From Polaromonas sp. (GTDB lineage Bacteria > Pseudomonadota > Gammaproteobacteria > Burkholderiales > Burkholderiaceae_C): a stretch of DNA of 64,000 nt. A program made the translations under genes and the position numbers. Where the stretch lies: the NCBI RefSeq assembly GCF_029945685.1, contig NZ_JAQSDA010000027.1, positions 248,001 to 312,000 on the forward strand, written 5' to 3'. This document shows positions 36,402 to 44,270 of the stretch, piece by piece. How positions within the stretch are numbered: the first letter of the stretch is position 1; the number at the start of each line of letters is the position of its first letter. The notes under the pieces are model-generated. The model saw only the letters and a list, made by a program, of their open reading frames with translations. It was not told the DNA's origin and did not search any database.

Positions 36402-37037
36402 TTAAAAGTCCCAGAAGACCCCTGGTCCGCCAGCAACTTGTCGCTTCCGAACCTTCTCCATGATGGGTTTCCGGTGTGCGGCCCCAACGAGAAACACGCC
36501 ATGAGCGGGAACGTGGCGGATGCAATAGCTCTCAATGTTCTCGATCATTCCGGTCTCGCGATCGGCATTTGTCTGATTCCACAGATCGTAGGTCTGTCTC
36601 AACTTGGTGTCGTCGATCCACTCGACGGTTGCAAGAGCCTCGTTGCAGATGCCTTCCCATGCCTGCGCGCAGCGATCGCTGTTGAGGTAGGGGAAGCCGA
36701 GTTCCAGCATGTCTAGGCTGTTCTGGTCTACAAGTCGTCGATAGTCGGTACTCGTCCTCGCGACCTTCTTGAACATGTCTTCAGAATTGCTGAAGAATTC
36801 TTCGCCTGGCTTGTCCAAGTCCACAGGGACAACATTGACTGGACGGCGTTCCCGATACAAAACAACAGCAGCGGATTCAAGGGTGCCATGAGAGCCGTTG
36901 AGATAGTCAGCAAGAAAGGCAGATGGAATTTCGGCAAAGATGACGTCAGGTGCAAGTCGATCAAGGATCGCCCGCAGTTCCGCTATATTGGCGCGGCCAG
37001 ATTCAGCGTGGACAGTTGCGATCAGCGTAATGCGCAT
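36402..37037 (-). CDS. Hypothetical protein, possible TraB/GumN-like superfamily member
   Basis: 211 residues. The start MRITLIATVHAESGRANIAE and the late motif VFLVGAAHRKPIMEKVRK resemble the paired G/A-x-x-H motifs of the TraB/PrgY/GumN (Tiki) metal-dependent peptidase-like superfamily, with a glutamate in VIFAEIPSAFL. There is no signal peptide. Base composition is more AT-rich and codon use less biased than in argG and murB on either side, so recent acquisition is likely. The assignment is by motif resemblance only. Confidence 0.5.
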   Translation of the reverse strand: MRITLIATVHAESGRANIAELRAILDRLAPDVIFAEIPSAFLADYLNGSHGTLESAAVVLYRERRPVNVVPVDLDKPGEEFFSNSEDMFKKVARTSTDYRRLVDQNSLDMLELGFPYLNSDRCAQAWEGICNEALATVEWIDDTKLRQTYDLWNQTNADRETGMIENIESYCIRHVPAHGVFLVGAAHRKPIMEKVRKRQVAGGPGVFWDF

Positions 37038-37152
37038 GAGTTCTCGACTTAAGCGCCAGCCTGTGACGGACCTGGGCGGCGCGAACGGTCAGTCTTTCGC
37101 AACGACAGTGTCATACAGTCCGTAGTGCCGCAGCCCCTCGACTCCCCACTGA

Positions 37153-38214
37153 CTACACCACCACCGGCTCCGGCTCCAGCAGGATGCCGAAGCGTTCATA
37201 AACACTGGTCTGGATGGCCTTGGCCAGGGTCATGACCTCGCCGCCGGTCACCGGGTTGGTGCTGCCGCCGCGGTTGACCAGCACCAGCGCCTGCCGGTCG
37301 TACACGCCGGCGTTGCCTATGCTCTTGCCTTTCCAGCCGCAGGCGTCGATCAGCCAGCCGGCGGCGAGTTTGACCGAGCCGTCGTCGAGGTGGTAGTGGA
37401 CGATCTTGGGCTCGCGCTGGATGATGTCGGCGCACTGCTCGGGCGTCACCGTGGGGTTCTTGAAGAAGCTGCCGGCGTTGCCAATCACCTTGGGGTCGGG
37501 CAGCTTGGCCTTGCGGATCTCGCAGATCCACTCATAAATCTGTAGCGCGTCCGGCTGGGTGATGGCGGACTGCGCCATCTTTTTCTCGATGTCGGCATAA
37601 CCCAGCACAGGCTTCCAGGCCTTGGGCAGCGCAAAACGCACCCGCGTGATCAGGGCCTTGCCGGCCAGCCCCAGGCCGGGGCGCCCATTGGGGCCGGTGC
37701 TGCTGTGTTTGAAGACCGAATCGCGGTAGCCAAATGCGCATTGCGCCGCGTTCAGCGTGAAGCTTTTTCCGGTGGTCAGATCGATGGCGTCGAGTGAATC
37801 AAAACGGTCCTGCAACTCCACGCCGTAGGCGCCGATATTCTGCACCGGCGAGCCGCCCACGGTGCCGGGGATCATGGCGAGGTTTTCCAGGCCCGGGTAG
37901 CCGCTGTGCAAGGTCCAGCCCACCACCTCGTGCCAGTTCTCGCCGGCGCCGGCCTCGACAATCCACGCTTTGGCGGTTTCGCTCACCAGCTTCCGGCCCA
38001 TGATCTCGACCTTGAGCACGACGGACTTGACGTCGCCGGTGATGACGATGTTGCTGCCCCCGCCCAGCACGAACTTGGGTGCCGCCAGCAGGGCCGGATC
38101 GGCCAGCACGGCGGCCACGTCCTCTTCACTGGCAATACGCACCAGCGTGAGGGCCTTGGCCACGATGCCAAAGGTATTGGAAAACTGGAGGGGAACGTTT
38201 TTCTCGACTAACAT
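37153..38214 (-). CDS. murB: UDP-N-acetylmuramate dehydrogenase
   Basis: 353-residue FAD enzyme reducing UDP-GlcNAc-enolpyruvate to UDP-MurNAc, type I. Motifs: [20 protein letters not shown] (FAD), [20 protein letters not shown] with [17 protein letters not shown], and the catalytic serine in [12 protein letters not shown]. The C-terminal glutamate is in [10 protein letters not shown]. The start [17 protein letters not shown] was preferred over an ATG 24 bases upstream. Confidence 0.96.
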   Translation of the reverse strand: MLVEKNVPLQFSNTFGIVAKALTLVRIASEEDVAAVLADPALLAAPKFVLGGGSNIVITGDVKSVVLKVEIMGRKLVSETAKAWIVEAGAGENWHEVVGWTLHSGYPGLENLAMIPGTVGGSPVQNIGAYGVELQDRFDSLDAIDLTTGKSFTLNAAQCAFGYRDSVFKHSSTGPNGRPGLGLAGKALITRVRFALPKAWKPVLGYADIEKKMAQSAITQPDALQIYEWICEIRKAKLPDPKVIGNAGSFFKNPTVTPEQCADIIQREPKIVHYHLDDGSVKLAAGWLIDACGWKGKSIGNAGVYDRQALVLVNRGGSTNPVTGGEVMTLAKAIQTSVYERFGILLEPEPVVV

Positions 38215-38270
38215 CACGGGATTGTCGCACCCTGACACCTCTGCAACGCAACCCCGGAAGCCGGAAAACC

Positions 38271-38756
38271 ATGCCCTCTTTTGACACCGTTCTCGAAGCC
38301 GATCTGGTCAAGGTCAAAAACTCGGTCGAAAACACCGCCAAGGAAATCGGCACCCGTTTCGACTTCAAGGGCACGGCAGCAGCGATCGAGCTCAAGGACA
38401 AGGAAATCACGCTGATCGGCGACAGCGACTTCCAGATCGACCAGATCACCGACATCCTGCGCAACAAGGCCACCAAAAGCGGCGTGGACGTGCGCTTTTT
38501 CGACGCCGGCAAGGTCGAGAAAATCGGCGGCGACAAGGTCAAGCAGGTCATCAAGGTGCGCAACGGCATCGAGGCCGAACAGGCCAAGAAGATCTCGCAG
38601 CTGATCAAGGGCAGCAAGGTCAAGGTGCAGGCCTCCATCCAGGGCGACGCGGTGCGGGTGACCGGAAAAAACCGCGACGACCTGCAGGAGGCGATGGCCA
38701 TGATCAAGGCGGACCTGCCCGACATGCCGCTGAGCTTCAACAACTTTCGCGACTGA
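38271..38756 (+). CDS. yajQ: YajQ-family nucleotide/cyclic di-GMP-binding protein
   Basis: 161 residues, two ferredoxin-like halves. Signature segments: [60 protein letters not shown] and [20 protein letters not shown]. Xanthomonas homologues bind cyclic di-GMP and modulate a transcription factor; that role here is inferred. It is divergent from murB across 56 bp. Confidence 0.92.
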   Translation: MPSFDTVLEADLVKVKNSVENTAKEIGTRFDFKGTAAAIELKDKEITLIGDSDFQIDQITDILRNKATKSGVDVRFFDAGKVEKIGGDKVKQVIKVRNGIEAEQAKKISQLIKGSKVKVQASIQGDAVRVTGKNRDDLQEAMAMIKADLPDMPLSFNNFRD

Positions 38757-38767
38757 GCAGGCTTGCC

Positions 38768-39433
38768 ATGCGGGCCAAAACACTGATCGCGGGGCTCGTC
38801 GGCATGGCGGGGCTTCTGGCTCCAGCGGCACACGCGCAGAGCGTTGCGCTGGCCGGCATGCTGGGCAGCAAGGCGCTGTTGATCGTCAATGGCGGCGCCC
38901 CTAAATCGGTCGCGCCCGGGGAAACCCACCAGGGGGTGAAAGTGGTCTCCACCGGCGGTGACCAGGCCGTGCTGGAACTCTCGGGCAAGCGCCACACCGT
39001 GCGCGTCGGCGATGCGCCGGTCAGCGTGGGTGCCGGCGGGGGCGCGGGCGGCGGCGCCGGCAAGGGCAGCCGCATTGTGTTGACCGCGGGCACCGGCGGT
39101 CACTTCTTCACCCCGGGCCAGATCAACGGCCGTGCGGTCCAGTTCGTGGTGGACACGGGGGCAACCAGCATCGCCATGAGCGCCGCCGATGCCGAACGCG
39201 CCGGCGTCAACTACAAAAGCGGGCAACCGGTGCAGATGAGCACCGCCAACGGCGTGACCCAGGGCTTTCGCGTGAAACTCGGTTCCGTGCGGGTCGGCGA
39301 TGTCGAGGTGTATGACGTGGACGCCGTCGTCATGCCGCAGGGCATGGCCCACATGCTGCTGGGCAACAGCTTCCTGACGCGTTTCCAGATGATCCGCGAA
39401 AACGACCAGATGACGCTGGTCAAGCGTTTCTAG
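38768..39433 (+). CDS. Exported retropepsin-like aspartic protease
   Basis: 221 residues. The signal peptide ends at AHAQ (about residue 24). A glycine-rich linker (VGAGGGAGGGAGKG) precedes a retropepsin-like domain with the active-site D129 in VVDTGATSIAMS; a single DTGA means it must act as a dimer. The closing block is LLGNSFLTRFQMIRENDQMT. It is of the clan AA family (TIGR02281 type) found beside housekeeping genes in proteobacteria. It lies 11 bases after yajQ, so probably co-transcribed. Confidence 0.85.
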   Translation: MRAKTLIAGLVGMAGLLAPAAHAQSVALAGMLGSKALLIVNGGAPKSVAPGETHQGVKVVSTGGDQAVLELSGKRHTVRVGDAPVSVGAGGGAGGGAGKGSRIVLTAGTGGHFFTPGQINGRAVQFVVDTGATSIAMSAADAERAGVNYKSGQPVQMSTANGVTQGFRVKLGSVRVGDVEVYDVDAVVMPQGMAHMLLGNSFLTRFQMIRENDQMTLVKRF

Positions 39434-39435
39434 GA

Positions 39436-39494
39436 ATAAAACAGGCTGCAGCCCATACCACGCAAGCGCGAGCAGCTATCTTATTGATAGCAAA
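39436..39494 (-). repeat. Family A repeat between convergent genes
   Basis: Minus strand reads GCTATC-AATAA-GATAGC, then TGCTCGCGCTTGCGTGGTAT, GGGCTGCAGCC and TGTTTTATTCC. The hairpin arms are a perfect 6-bp match. It fills the 74-bp gap between the protease gene and plsY and could act as a two-way terminator. Confidence 0.75.
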
Positions 39495-39507
39495 TCTCGG
39501 GGCCGGA

Positions 39508-40140
39508 TCAGCCCTTCTTCTTCGCGCCCAGCTTCGATTCCGTGCCCTTGAGCAGCTTGTTGATGTTTTCCCGGTGCCGGAAAATCAGGAAGGCGCTCAT
39601 GGCCACAATCGCCAGCGCAATCATCTTGTCGACATACCAGAACGAGCGGTCGCCGATCAGGTAATACCAGGGCGCAAAAATGGCGCAGGCAATCGCGGCC
39701 AGCGAGGAATAACGCGAGAAGAAGGCCACGATGATCCAGGTGGCCAGTGTCGCCAGGCCCAGCACCCAGTGCACGCCAAACAGCACACCGGCAGCCGTCG
39801 CCACCCCCTTGCCGCCCTGGAAGCCGAAAAACACCGGGTACAGATGGCCGATGAAGGCCGCGAGGCCGACGGCGGCCAGCGTGCCTTCGCGCATGCCGTA
39901 GTCCTTGCCGAACCACAAAACCAGCGCCATCGGCACCCAGCCCTTGAGCCCATCGAGCAGCAGCGTGAGCGCGGCCGCCGCCTTGTTGCCCGAGCGCAGG
40001 ACATTGGTGGCGCCGGGGTTTTTGCTGCCGTAGCTGCGCGGGTCGTTCAGGCCCATCAGGCGGCTGACGATGACCGCGAAGGACAGCGAACCGATCAGGT
40101 AGGCCCCCAGCACGGCCAGGGCGGAATAAGCGTAGTCCAT
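39508..40140 (-). CDS. plsY: Glycerol-3-phosphate acyltransferase (acyl-phosphate type)
   Basis: 210-residue inner-membrane enzyme that acylates glycerol-3-phosphate with acyl-phosphate, starting phospholipid synthesis. Motifs: [20 protein letters not shown] with [31 protein letters not shown] and [20 protein letters not shown]. About six hydrophobic segments and a basic C-terminus (KLGAKKKG). GGAGA precedes the ATG, and a GTT trinucleotide run lies just upstream. Confidence 0.95.
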   Translation of the reverse strand: MDYAYSALAVLGAYLIGSLSFAVIVSRLMGLNDPRSYGSKNPGATNVLRSGNKAAAALTLLLDGLKGWVPMALVLWFGKDYGMREGTLAAVGLAAFIGHLYPVFFGFQGGKGVATAAGVLFGVHWVLGLATLATWIIVAFFSRYSSLAAIACAIFAPWYYLIGDRSFWYVDKMIALAIVAMSAFLIFRHRENINKLLKGTESKLGAKKKG

Positions 40141-40153
40141 GGTGTTCTCTCCA

Positions 40154-40178
40154 GTGTTGTTGTTGTTGTTGTTGTTGT
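40154..40178. repeat. GTT trinucleotide microsatellite in the plsY leader
   Basis: Seven perfect GTT units (40156-40176) with partial units at both ends, in the 48-bp gap between ybaK and plsY. On the plsY coding strand it reads (AAC)n, about ten bases upstream of the Shine-Dalgarno. Confidence 0.9.
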
Positions 40179-40188
40179 AGTTCTGTCT

Positions 40189-40680
40189 TCAATCAGCAAG
40201 CGCGCAATGGACCGATTTTGCACCCAGCAGGTCCACACACACCTGCGGCGCGATGCGAACGAGGTAACCGCGCCGGCCGCCGTTGATGGCGATTTCAGGC
40301 AGGGCCAGGATGCTTTCCTCGATATACACCGGCATCACCTTGCGCGTGCCAAACGGCGAGGTGCCGCCAACGAGGTAGCCGCTGTGCCGGTTGGCAACCT
40401 CGGGCTTGCAGGGCTCGACCGACTTGGCGCCGATCTGGCGCGCCAGGTTTTTGGTCGACACCTTGCGGTTGCCGTGCATCAGCACCAGCAGCGGTTTGGC
40501 GTCCTGGTCCTGCATGACCAGGGTCTTGACCACGGTGAAAGGATCGAACCCGAGCACCTCGGCACTGTGCTGCGCGCCGCCATGCTCCAGGTACTCGTAC
40601 GGATGCTCAGTGAAAGCCACACCGGCAGCCTTCAACATCTGCGTTGCCGGTGTCTCTGACACATGTTCTTTTTTGCCCAC
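40189..40680 (-). CDS. ybaK: Cys-tRNA(Pro)/Cys-tRNA(Cys) deacylase, YbaK/EbsC family
   Basis: 163-residue editing protein that removes cysteine from mischarged tRNA-Pro. Typical blocks: TQMLKAAGVAFTEHPYEYLE, GFDPFTVVKTLVMQ, VLMHGNRKVSTKNLARQIGA and SGYLVGGTSPFGTRKVMPVY with the GTSP motif. It precedes plsY on the same strand. Confidence 0.92.
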   Translation of the reverse strand: MGKKEHVSETPATQMLKAAGVAFTEHPYEYLEHGGAQHSAEVLGFDPFTVVKTLVMQDQDAKPLLVLMHGNRKVSTKNLARQIGAKSVEPCKPEVANRHSGYLVGGTSPFGTRKVMPVYIEESILALPEIAINGGRRGYLVRIAPQVCVDLLGAKSVHCALAD

Positions 40681-40703
40681 AGCGGTGCCTCGTTCAAGTG
40701 CCA

Positions 40704-40765
40704 GCGCGGAACCGGCTTAGCCGGGCCGCAGGTGGCGCCCCCTTGCGGGCTGAGAGGCCGCGGCT
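40704..40765 (-). repeat. Family B repeat (partial), intergenic
   Basis: GCGGAACCGGCTTAGCCGGG and CCGCAGG is the reverse complement of the family B core; GGTGGCGCCCCCTTGCGGGC follows. It fills part of the gap between ybaK and the aldo-keto reductase gene. Confidence 0.7.
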
Positions 40766-40857
40766 CAAAACCTGCCTGCGCAGGTTTGGACGGACACGAA
40801 GAGCCATTGGCTCTGGCAATGGCACCTCGCCGAAGGCGCTTCGGGGGGAAACCATAT

Positions 40858-41922
40858 TTAAAGCGCCGGGTCGCGCAGCTCCCAGCGGATCGCGTCGATG
40901 GCGGCCAGAAGCTCGGGGGAAAGCTGCGTGCCCCAGGCGTCCAGGTCTTCGTCGAGCTGGGCCACCGAGGTCACGCCGATGATGGTGCTGGCCACCTGCC
41001 ACTTGGTGTAGCAAAAAGCCAGCGCGAGCTGCGTGGGCGTGAGGCCGTGTTCGCGCGCCAGCGCGTTGTAGCGGCGCGCGGCGGCCAGCGCTTCGGGCCG
41101 GCCCCAGCGCTGCTTGCGCACCGACTCATACCCCGAAATACGCGCACCCTTGGGAGCATCCGGGCCGGTGGTGCCGGTGGCATCGTACTTGCCGGTCAAC
41201 AGGCCAAAACCCAGCGGCGAATAGGCCAGCAGCGACACGCCGAGCCGGTGCATGGTTTCGTCGAGGCCGTTTTCCAGCGTGCGGTTGATCAGGCAGAACG
41301 GGTTCTGCACCGTCGCCACTTTGGGCAGGCCGTGCTGTTCGGCCAGCCGCACGAATTCGTGCACGCCATAGGGGGTTTCGTTGGACAGGCCGATGGCCCG
41401 CACCTTGCCTGCCTTCACCAGGCCGGCCAGCGCTTCGAGCTGCTGGTGGATGGAGCTGACGGTCTTGTCCTTGGCCGGGTCGAAATACACCATGCCGAAG
41501 GCCGGCACATTGCGCGCCGGCCAGTGGATCTGGTACAGGTCGATGGTCTCTAGCTGCAGGCGCTTCAGGCTGTCGTTGCAGGCCTGCACGATGTCCTGCG
41601 GCGTGAGATCGGGGCTGCCCTGGCGTATCCAGGGCATGCCGCGGGCCGGACCGGCGACCTTGGTGGCCACCACCAGCTTGTCACGGGCGCCCGGGCGCCG
41701 GGCCAGCCAGTTGCCGATGATGGCTTCGGTGGCGCCGAAGGTCTCGGCCCGGGCCGGCACCGAGTACATTTCTGCCGCGTCAAGAAAATTGACGCCGCGC
41801 TCCAGGGAACGGTCAAGAATCGAATGGGCCGTGGCTTCGCTCACCTGCTCGCCGAAAGTCATGGTGCCCAGGCAAATGGGGGTGACTTGCAGATCGCTGC
41901 TGCCTAGCTGTATTTTTTGCAT
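40858..41922 (-). CDS. Aldo-keto reductase, Tas/YajO-like
   Basis: 354-residue NADPH-dependent TIM-barrel oxidoreductase. The N-terminal MQKIQLGSSDLQVTPICLGT with MTFGEQ, the catalytic tyrosine segment FLDAAEMYSVP, the lysine in DKLVVATKVAGP, and QIHWP are all present. The insert PARNVPAFGMVYFDPAK marks the Tas-like subgroup. NADP-binding residues occur near YTKWQVASTIIGVTSVAQLD. The physiological substrate is unknown. It is divergent from the OmpA-family lipoprotein gene. Confidence 0.9.
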   Translation of the reverse strand: MQKIQLGSSDLQVTPICLGTMTFGEQVSEATAHSILDRSLERGVNFLDAAEMYSVPARAETFGATEAIIGNWLARRPGARDKLVVATKVAGPARGMPWIRQGSPDLTPQDIVQACNDSLKRLQLETIDLYQIHWPARNVPAFGMVYFDPAKDKTVSSIHQQLEALAGLVKAGKVRAIGLSNETPYGVHEFVRLAEQHGLPKVATVQNPFCLINRTLENGLDETMHRLGVSLLAYSPLGFGLLTGKYDATGTTGPDAPKGARISGYESVRKQRWGRPEALAAARRYNALAREHGLTPTQLALAFCYTKWQVASTIIGVTSVAQLDEDLDAWGTQLSPELLAAIDAIRWELRDPAL

Positions 41923-42131
41923 GGGGATGGAAAGTGAAAGGGAGTCAAGGACAGTGAAGGGGCTGGAAAGGGGCTGAAAAAAGGCCGCGCCTAGTTTAAG
42001 GGCTCACCAACATCGTTGCTGGCGGGCAGAATTTCGGGCGATTCGCTTACAAATTCACACCCGAGCACCTCCTACCATTCACACACGAGGGGTTTAATCC
42101 CCTTCCACAACAACTTCCTCCAGGAGCTCCC

Positions 42132-42791
42132 ATGAAATTAGTACTTACTTCCCTGACCTGCGCCGCCCTCTTCCTGAGCGGTTGCGCCAACATGAGCGAA
42201 ACCCAGCAGGGCACGGCCAAAGGTGCCGGCATCGGTGCCGTCGCTGGCGCCGTGATCGGCGCCGCCACCGGTGGATCCAAAGGTGCGGCCCAGGGCGCGG
42301 TGCTGGGCGGTGCCGTTGGTGCAGGGGGTGGTTATCTGTGGTCCCAGCGCATGCAGCAACAAAAGGCCGCCATGGAACAGGCTACGGTCGGCACCGGCGT
42401 GGCTGTGAGCCAGACCGCCGACAACCGCCTCAAGCTTGACATCCCTTCGGACATCTCGTTTGCAACCGGCCGCTCGGATGTCAACACCAGCTTCGCACCC
42501 ATCCTGAACCAGTTTGCCACCAGCCTGAACCAGAACCCGGTGACAACGGTGACCATCATTGGCCACACCGACAATACCGGTAGCGATGCGATCAACAACC
42601 CGCTGTCCATCGACCGCGCCAACAGCACGCGCAATTACCTGGTCGCGCGTGGCGTGAGCGGCAACCGCATTGCCACCGACGGTCGCGGCGAGCGTGAGCC
42701 GATCGCCGACAACAACACCAACGAAGGCCGCGCCAAAAACCGCCGCGTCGAAATCTATGTGGCCGAGCCTGTGCAGGCTGTCGCCCGCTAA
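42132..42791 (+). CDS. OmpA-family lipoprotein with glycine zipper
   Basis: 219 residues. The lipoprotein signal is [18 protein letters not shown], lipid attachment at C18 with alanine at +2, predicting outer-membrane sorting. A glycine-zipper segment ([34 protein letters not shown]) precedes a C-terminal OmpA peptidoglycan-binding domain ([47 protein letters not shown]). Similar to YiaD. It links the outer membrane to the cell wall. The 209-bp upstream gap shows no repeat and presumably holds its promoter. Confidence 0.92.
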   Translation: MKLVLTSLTCAALFLSGCANMSETQQGTAKGAGIGAVAGAVIGAATGGSKGAAQGAVLGGAVGAGGGYLWSQRMQQQKAAMEQATVGTGVAVSQTADNRLKLDIPSDISFATGRSDVNTSFAPILNQFATSLNQNPVTTVTIIGHTDNTGSDAINNPLSIDRANSTRNYLVARGVSGNRIATDGRGEREPIADNNTNEGRAKNRRVEIYVAEPVQAVAR

Positions 42792-42807
42792 GCCCGCCGC
42801 CAAGCTG

Positions 42808-42842
42808 AAAAAAACCCTCCGGTTCCCCCGGAGGTTTTTTTT
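42808..42842 (+). terminator. Intrinsic terminator after the OmpA-family lipoprotein
   Basis: A-tract, CCTCCGG (42816-42822), loop TTCCC, CCGGAGG (42828-42834), then eight T. Confidence 0.88.
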
Positions 42843-42928
42843 ATTCCAGCGTACGTCAGCGTGCGCAACCCCTGCCGGAAGCACCCGTCATGGCCTGACC
42901 ATCGTTTCAGCAACCGAAAAGTTCAAAC

Positions 42929-44068
42929 ATGCGACTTTCCACCTTTCTCCGATCGAACGCTGAAGAAATCCTCACCGCGTGGGACGAATTCGCCGCCACC
43001 GTGGCACACGACGGAACCATGATGGACAAGAAGGACTTGCGCGATCACGCGGGCGAAATCCTCGCCGCCATTGCCAACGATCTGGAGCAACCCCAGACCG
43101 CTGCCGAACAGGAAGAAAAGTCGCGGGGCGAAAGCAAGCAGCCCCAGGGAGCGCTCGAGACAGCGGCCGAGACCCACGCCGACACACGCATGGTGTCGGG
43201 CTTTGCCATCGACGCCATGATCACCGAGTACCGCGCCCTGCGGGCCAACGTCGTGCATCTCTGGACCTCCGCAGGCGGCGGACAGGACCACCAGAACGAC
43301 ATGCGCGACCTGATCCGCTTCAATGAAGCGATGGACCAGGCGATTGCCGAATCTGTCGCGCGATACACCGACCAGACGAAAAAATCCACGGACCTGTTCA
43401 TCGGCATCCTCGGCCATGACATCCGCAATCCGCTGGGCACGATTTCCATGTCCGCACAATACCTGGTGCGCTCCGGCCAGCTGGCGGCCCATGCAGCGGA
43501 CGCCATCATCAACAGCGTGGTGCGCATCAACCGGGTGATCGAACATGTGGTGGATTTCACGCGCGCCCAGTCCGAAGGCCTGATGCCCATCAAGCCCAGC
43601 CCGGGCAACCTGGTCAACCAGTTCGAAAAAGTCGTGGAAGAAACCCGTGTACGCAATCCGAAGGCCACCGTGCGCCTGGAAAGCACCGGGGATTTCAACG
43701 GCATCTGGGACGAAGGCCGCATGGGGCAGCTCCTGTCCAACCTGCTGACCAATGCCATTTCCTACGGCGCGCGCGACAAGCCCGTCACCGTGCGCCTGTG
43801 GGAGCAGCAGGACAAGGTGGTTTTTTCAGTCCATAACCTGGGCACACCAATTCCCGTGCAGGAGCAGCAACAGATCTTCAAGCCGCTGGTTCGCGGCCAG
43901 GTTCCTGCCAAGGCCGAGCAACGGGAGCCGACCGGCCTGGGCCTGGGCCTGTTCATCTGCCAGGAAATCGTTCGGGCGCACGGCGGAAGCATCGCTGTTT
44001 CCTCGGACGCCACCAGCGGGACGTCGTTTACCGTGACCCTGCCCCGCACGCCGGTGGCCCCGAAATAA
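42929..44068 (+). CDS. Cytosolic sensor histidine kinase with RsbRD-like N-terminus
   Basis: 379 residues without membrane segments. Residues about 10-150 resemble the RsbT co-antagonist (RsbRD) sensor domain (ILTAWDEFAATVAHDGTMMD, DAMITEYRALRANVVHLWTS). HisKA has H163 in LGHDIRNPLGTISMSAQYLV, and the HATPase domain has QLLSNLLTNAISYG, VHNLGTPIPVQEQQQIFKPL and GLGLGLFICQEIVRAHGG. There is no adjacent response regulator, so it is an orphan kinase. RsbRD modules are known from stress-response control. Confidence 0.88.
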   Translation: MRLSTFLRSNAEEILTAWDEFAATVAHDGTMMDKKDLRDHAGEILAAIANDLEQPQTAAEQEEKSRGESKQPQGALETAAETHADTRMVSGFAIDAMITEYRALRANVVHLWTSAGGGQDHQNDMRDLIRFNEAMDQAIAESVARYTDQTKKSTDLFIGILGHDIRNPLGTISMSAQYLVRSGQLAAHAADAIINSVVRINRVIEHVVDFTRAQSEGLMPIKPSPGNLVNQFEKVVEETRVRNPKATVRLESTGDFNGIWDEGRMGQLLSNLLTNAISYGARDKPVTVRLWEQQDKVVFSVHNLGTPIPVQEQQQIFKPLVRGQVPAKAEQREPTGLGLGLFICQEIVRAHGGSIAVSSDATSGTSFTVTLPRTPVAPK

Positions 44069-44074
44069 ATAGGC

Positions 44075-44260
44075 TCACCCCTGTTGGCGCTCGCTGCGCG
44101 TAGCGCCCCCTCCCCTTCCAGGGGACGGCGCCTGCAGCCTGGCAAAGCCAAAAAACTTGGTTCACCCCTGTTGGCGCTCGCTTCGCGTAGCACCCTCTCC
44201 CCTTCCAGGGGACGGCGCCTGCAGCCTGGCAAAGCCAGATCTGCGGCCCCTGCTGGTAAA
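44075..44260. repeat. Tandem pair of a family B-related repeat
   Basis: Two near-identical 76-bp copies (44075-44150 and 44162-44237, period 87) share TCACCCCTGTTGGCGCTCGC, CTCCCCTTCCAGGGGACGGC and GCCTGCAGCCTGGCAAAGCC. The second is followed by TGCGGCCCCTGCTGGTAAAG, the right end of family B. The hairpin CCCCTTCCAGGGG lies in each unit. They fill the 202-bp gap between the convergent histidine kinase and acyl-CoA ligase genes. Confidence 0.85.
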
Positions 44261-44270
44261 GAAAGACTGT

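Noticed and set aside
44075-44237. CRISPR-like direct repeats
   Set aside because: Only two units, 76 bp each, with no spacer set and no cas genes; they match a dispersed repeat instead.
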